NCBI GenBank assembly: GCA_030425745.1
Contig: JAUHZW010000152.1
Span: forward strand, 1 to 5,204
Source: Actinomycetes bacterium
GTDB taxonomy: Bacteria; Actinomycetota; Actinomycetes; S36-B12
Direction: 5' to 3'
Length of the DNA: 5,204 nucleotides
Shown here in pieces: positions 4,985-5,204 of this stretch. A program made the position numbers and the translations under genes. The notes beneath the pieces were generated by a model. The model saw only the letters and a program-made list of their open reading frames with translations. It ran no database searches and was not told where the DNA came from. How positions within the stretch are numbered: position 1 is the first letter of the stretch; each line of letters opens with the position of its first letter.

Positions 4985-5204
4985 TCATCCTCCCGCGAGC
5001 GACGACCCGACCCCGTCGATGACCTCGATCGTCTCCAGCGACGGATCGCTGTTGTAGGCGACTCGACCGATCCTCGCAGCCGCCCGGATCTCGTCGATGG
5101 CCTCGCGGGTGACCCGCTCGCCCGGGGCGATGAGCGGAACGCCGGGCGGGTACGGGCAGAACTGCTCGGCACTGACCTCACCCACGGCGTCGTCCAAGGG
5201 AATC
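4985..5204 (-). CDS. Orn/Lys/Arg-family PLP decarboxylase, C-terminal end (5' part outside window)
   Basis: Seventy-two complete codons are visible, beginning at base 5203 and ending with TGA at 4985-4987. They form the C-terminal domain of the group that includes SpeA-type arginine, lysine and ornithine decarboxylases. The hallmarks are I-P-L-D-D-A-V-G-E-V-S-A-E at 1-13, the C-P-Y-P-P-G-V-P-L motif at 16-24, A-P-G-E-R-V-T at 26-32, and a closing D-P-S-L-E-T-I-E-V-I at 53-62. This family removes the carboxyl group of basic amino acids with pyridoxal phosphate, giving polyamine precursors; which substrate is used cannot be told from this end. The catalytic lysine lies outside the window. A TTG at 5195-5197 is not a real start, since the conserved sequence continues upstream of it. 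The damaged cupin gene follows after 4 nt and was clearly in the same operon. Confidence 0.83.
   Translation of the reverse strand, partial: IPLDDAVGEVSAEQFCPYPPGVPLIAPGERVTREAIDEIRAAARIGRVAYNSDPSLETIEVIDGVGSSLAGG
4988..4994 (-). promoter_or_regulatory. Ribosome binding site of the cupin gene
   Basis: On the minus strand GGGAGGA precedes the ATG at 4980 with about 7-8 nt between, and abuts the TGA of the decarboxylase gene. This supports the ATG at 4980 as the original cupin start and argues that the GTG at 4903 is internal. It also indicates translational coupling to the decarboxylase. Confidence 0.6.

Noticed and set aside
1..5204. tRNA/rRNA genes, CRISPR repeats, insertion-sequence ends, phage attachment sites
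   Set aside because: Scanning by eye gave no cloverleaf-like segments, regular spaced repeats, transposase motifs or terminal inverted repeats.

Overview
The window is very GC-rich, with codon use strongly biased to G/C in third positions, several GTG starts, and starts that lack a Shine-Dalgarno but have a -10-like hexamer about 6-7 nt upstream (the leaderless style common in actinobacteria). I infer a high-GC Actinomycetota chromosome, possibly Micrococcales-like; genus cannot be read from this stretch. Coding density is near 100%. No tRNA, rRNA, CRISPR array, insertion sequence or gene-free stretch above 300 bases is visible.

Layout. (1) Bases 1-1535, plus strand: a tight three-gene run made of the 3' part of a polytopic YrhK-like membrane protein, a secreted chagasin-family (I42) cysteine-protease inhibitor whose ATG overlaps the previous stop (ATGA), and an unrecognised histidine-rich, lysine-free protein whose Shine-Dalgarno lies inside a perfect short hairpin. 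(2) Bases 3747 to 1541, minus strand: an unusual eight-helix sensor histidine kinase with what looks like a duplicated sensor/dimerisation half, overlapping by 4 nt (GTGA) a small PAS-like MEKHLA-domain protein. No response regulator is in the window. (3) Bases 3788-4678, plus strand, divergent from the kinase across a 40-bp gap: an aldo/keto reductase with a complete catalytic tetrad that resembles E. coli YdbC/PdxI (pyridoxal reductase). (4) From the right edge to 4691, minus strand: the C-terminal end of an Orn/Lys/Arg-family PLP decarboxylase, then 4 nt later a DUF861-type cupin gene that appears broken by a frameshift plus missing internal segment.

How the parts may work together. The left operon looks envelope-related (membrane protein plus exported protease inhibitor). 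The kinase and MEKHLA protein are almost certainly co-translated and are the best candidate for a non-standard signalling module: the kinase keeps a recognisable phospho-accepting His and ATPase domain but lacks the usual acidic residue after the His, and its first half carries a DHp-like coiled coil without a His. The reductase (possible vitamin B6 salvage) beside a PLP-dependent decarboxylase is suggestive but only by proximity, since they are convergent. The most noteworthy items are the kinase/MEKHLA pair, the divergent leaderless promoters, the sequestered ribosome site at 1056-1070, and the decayed cupin.
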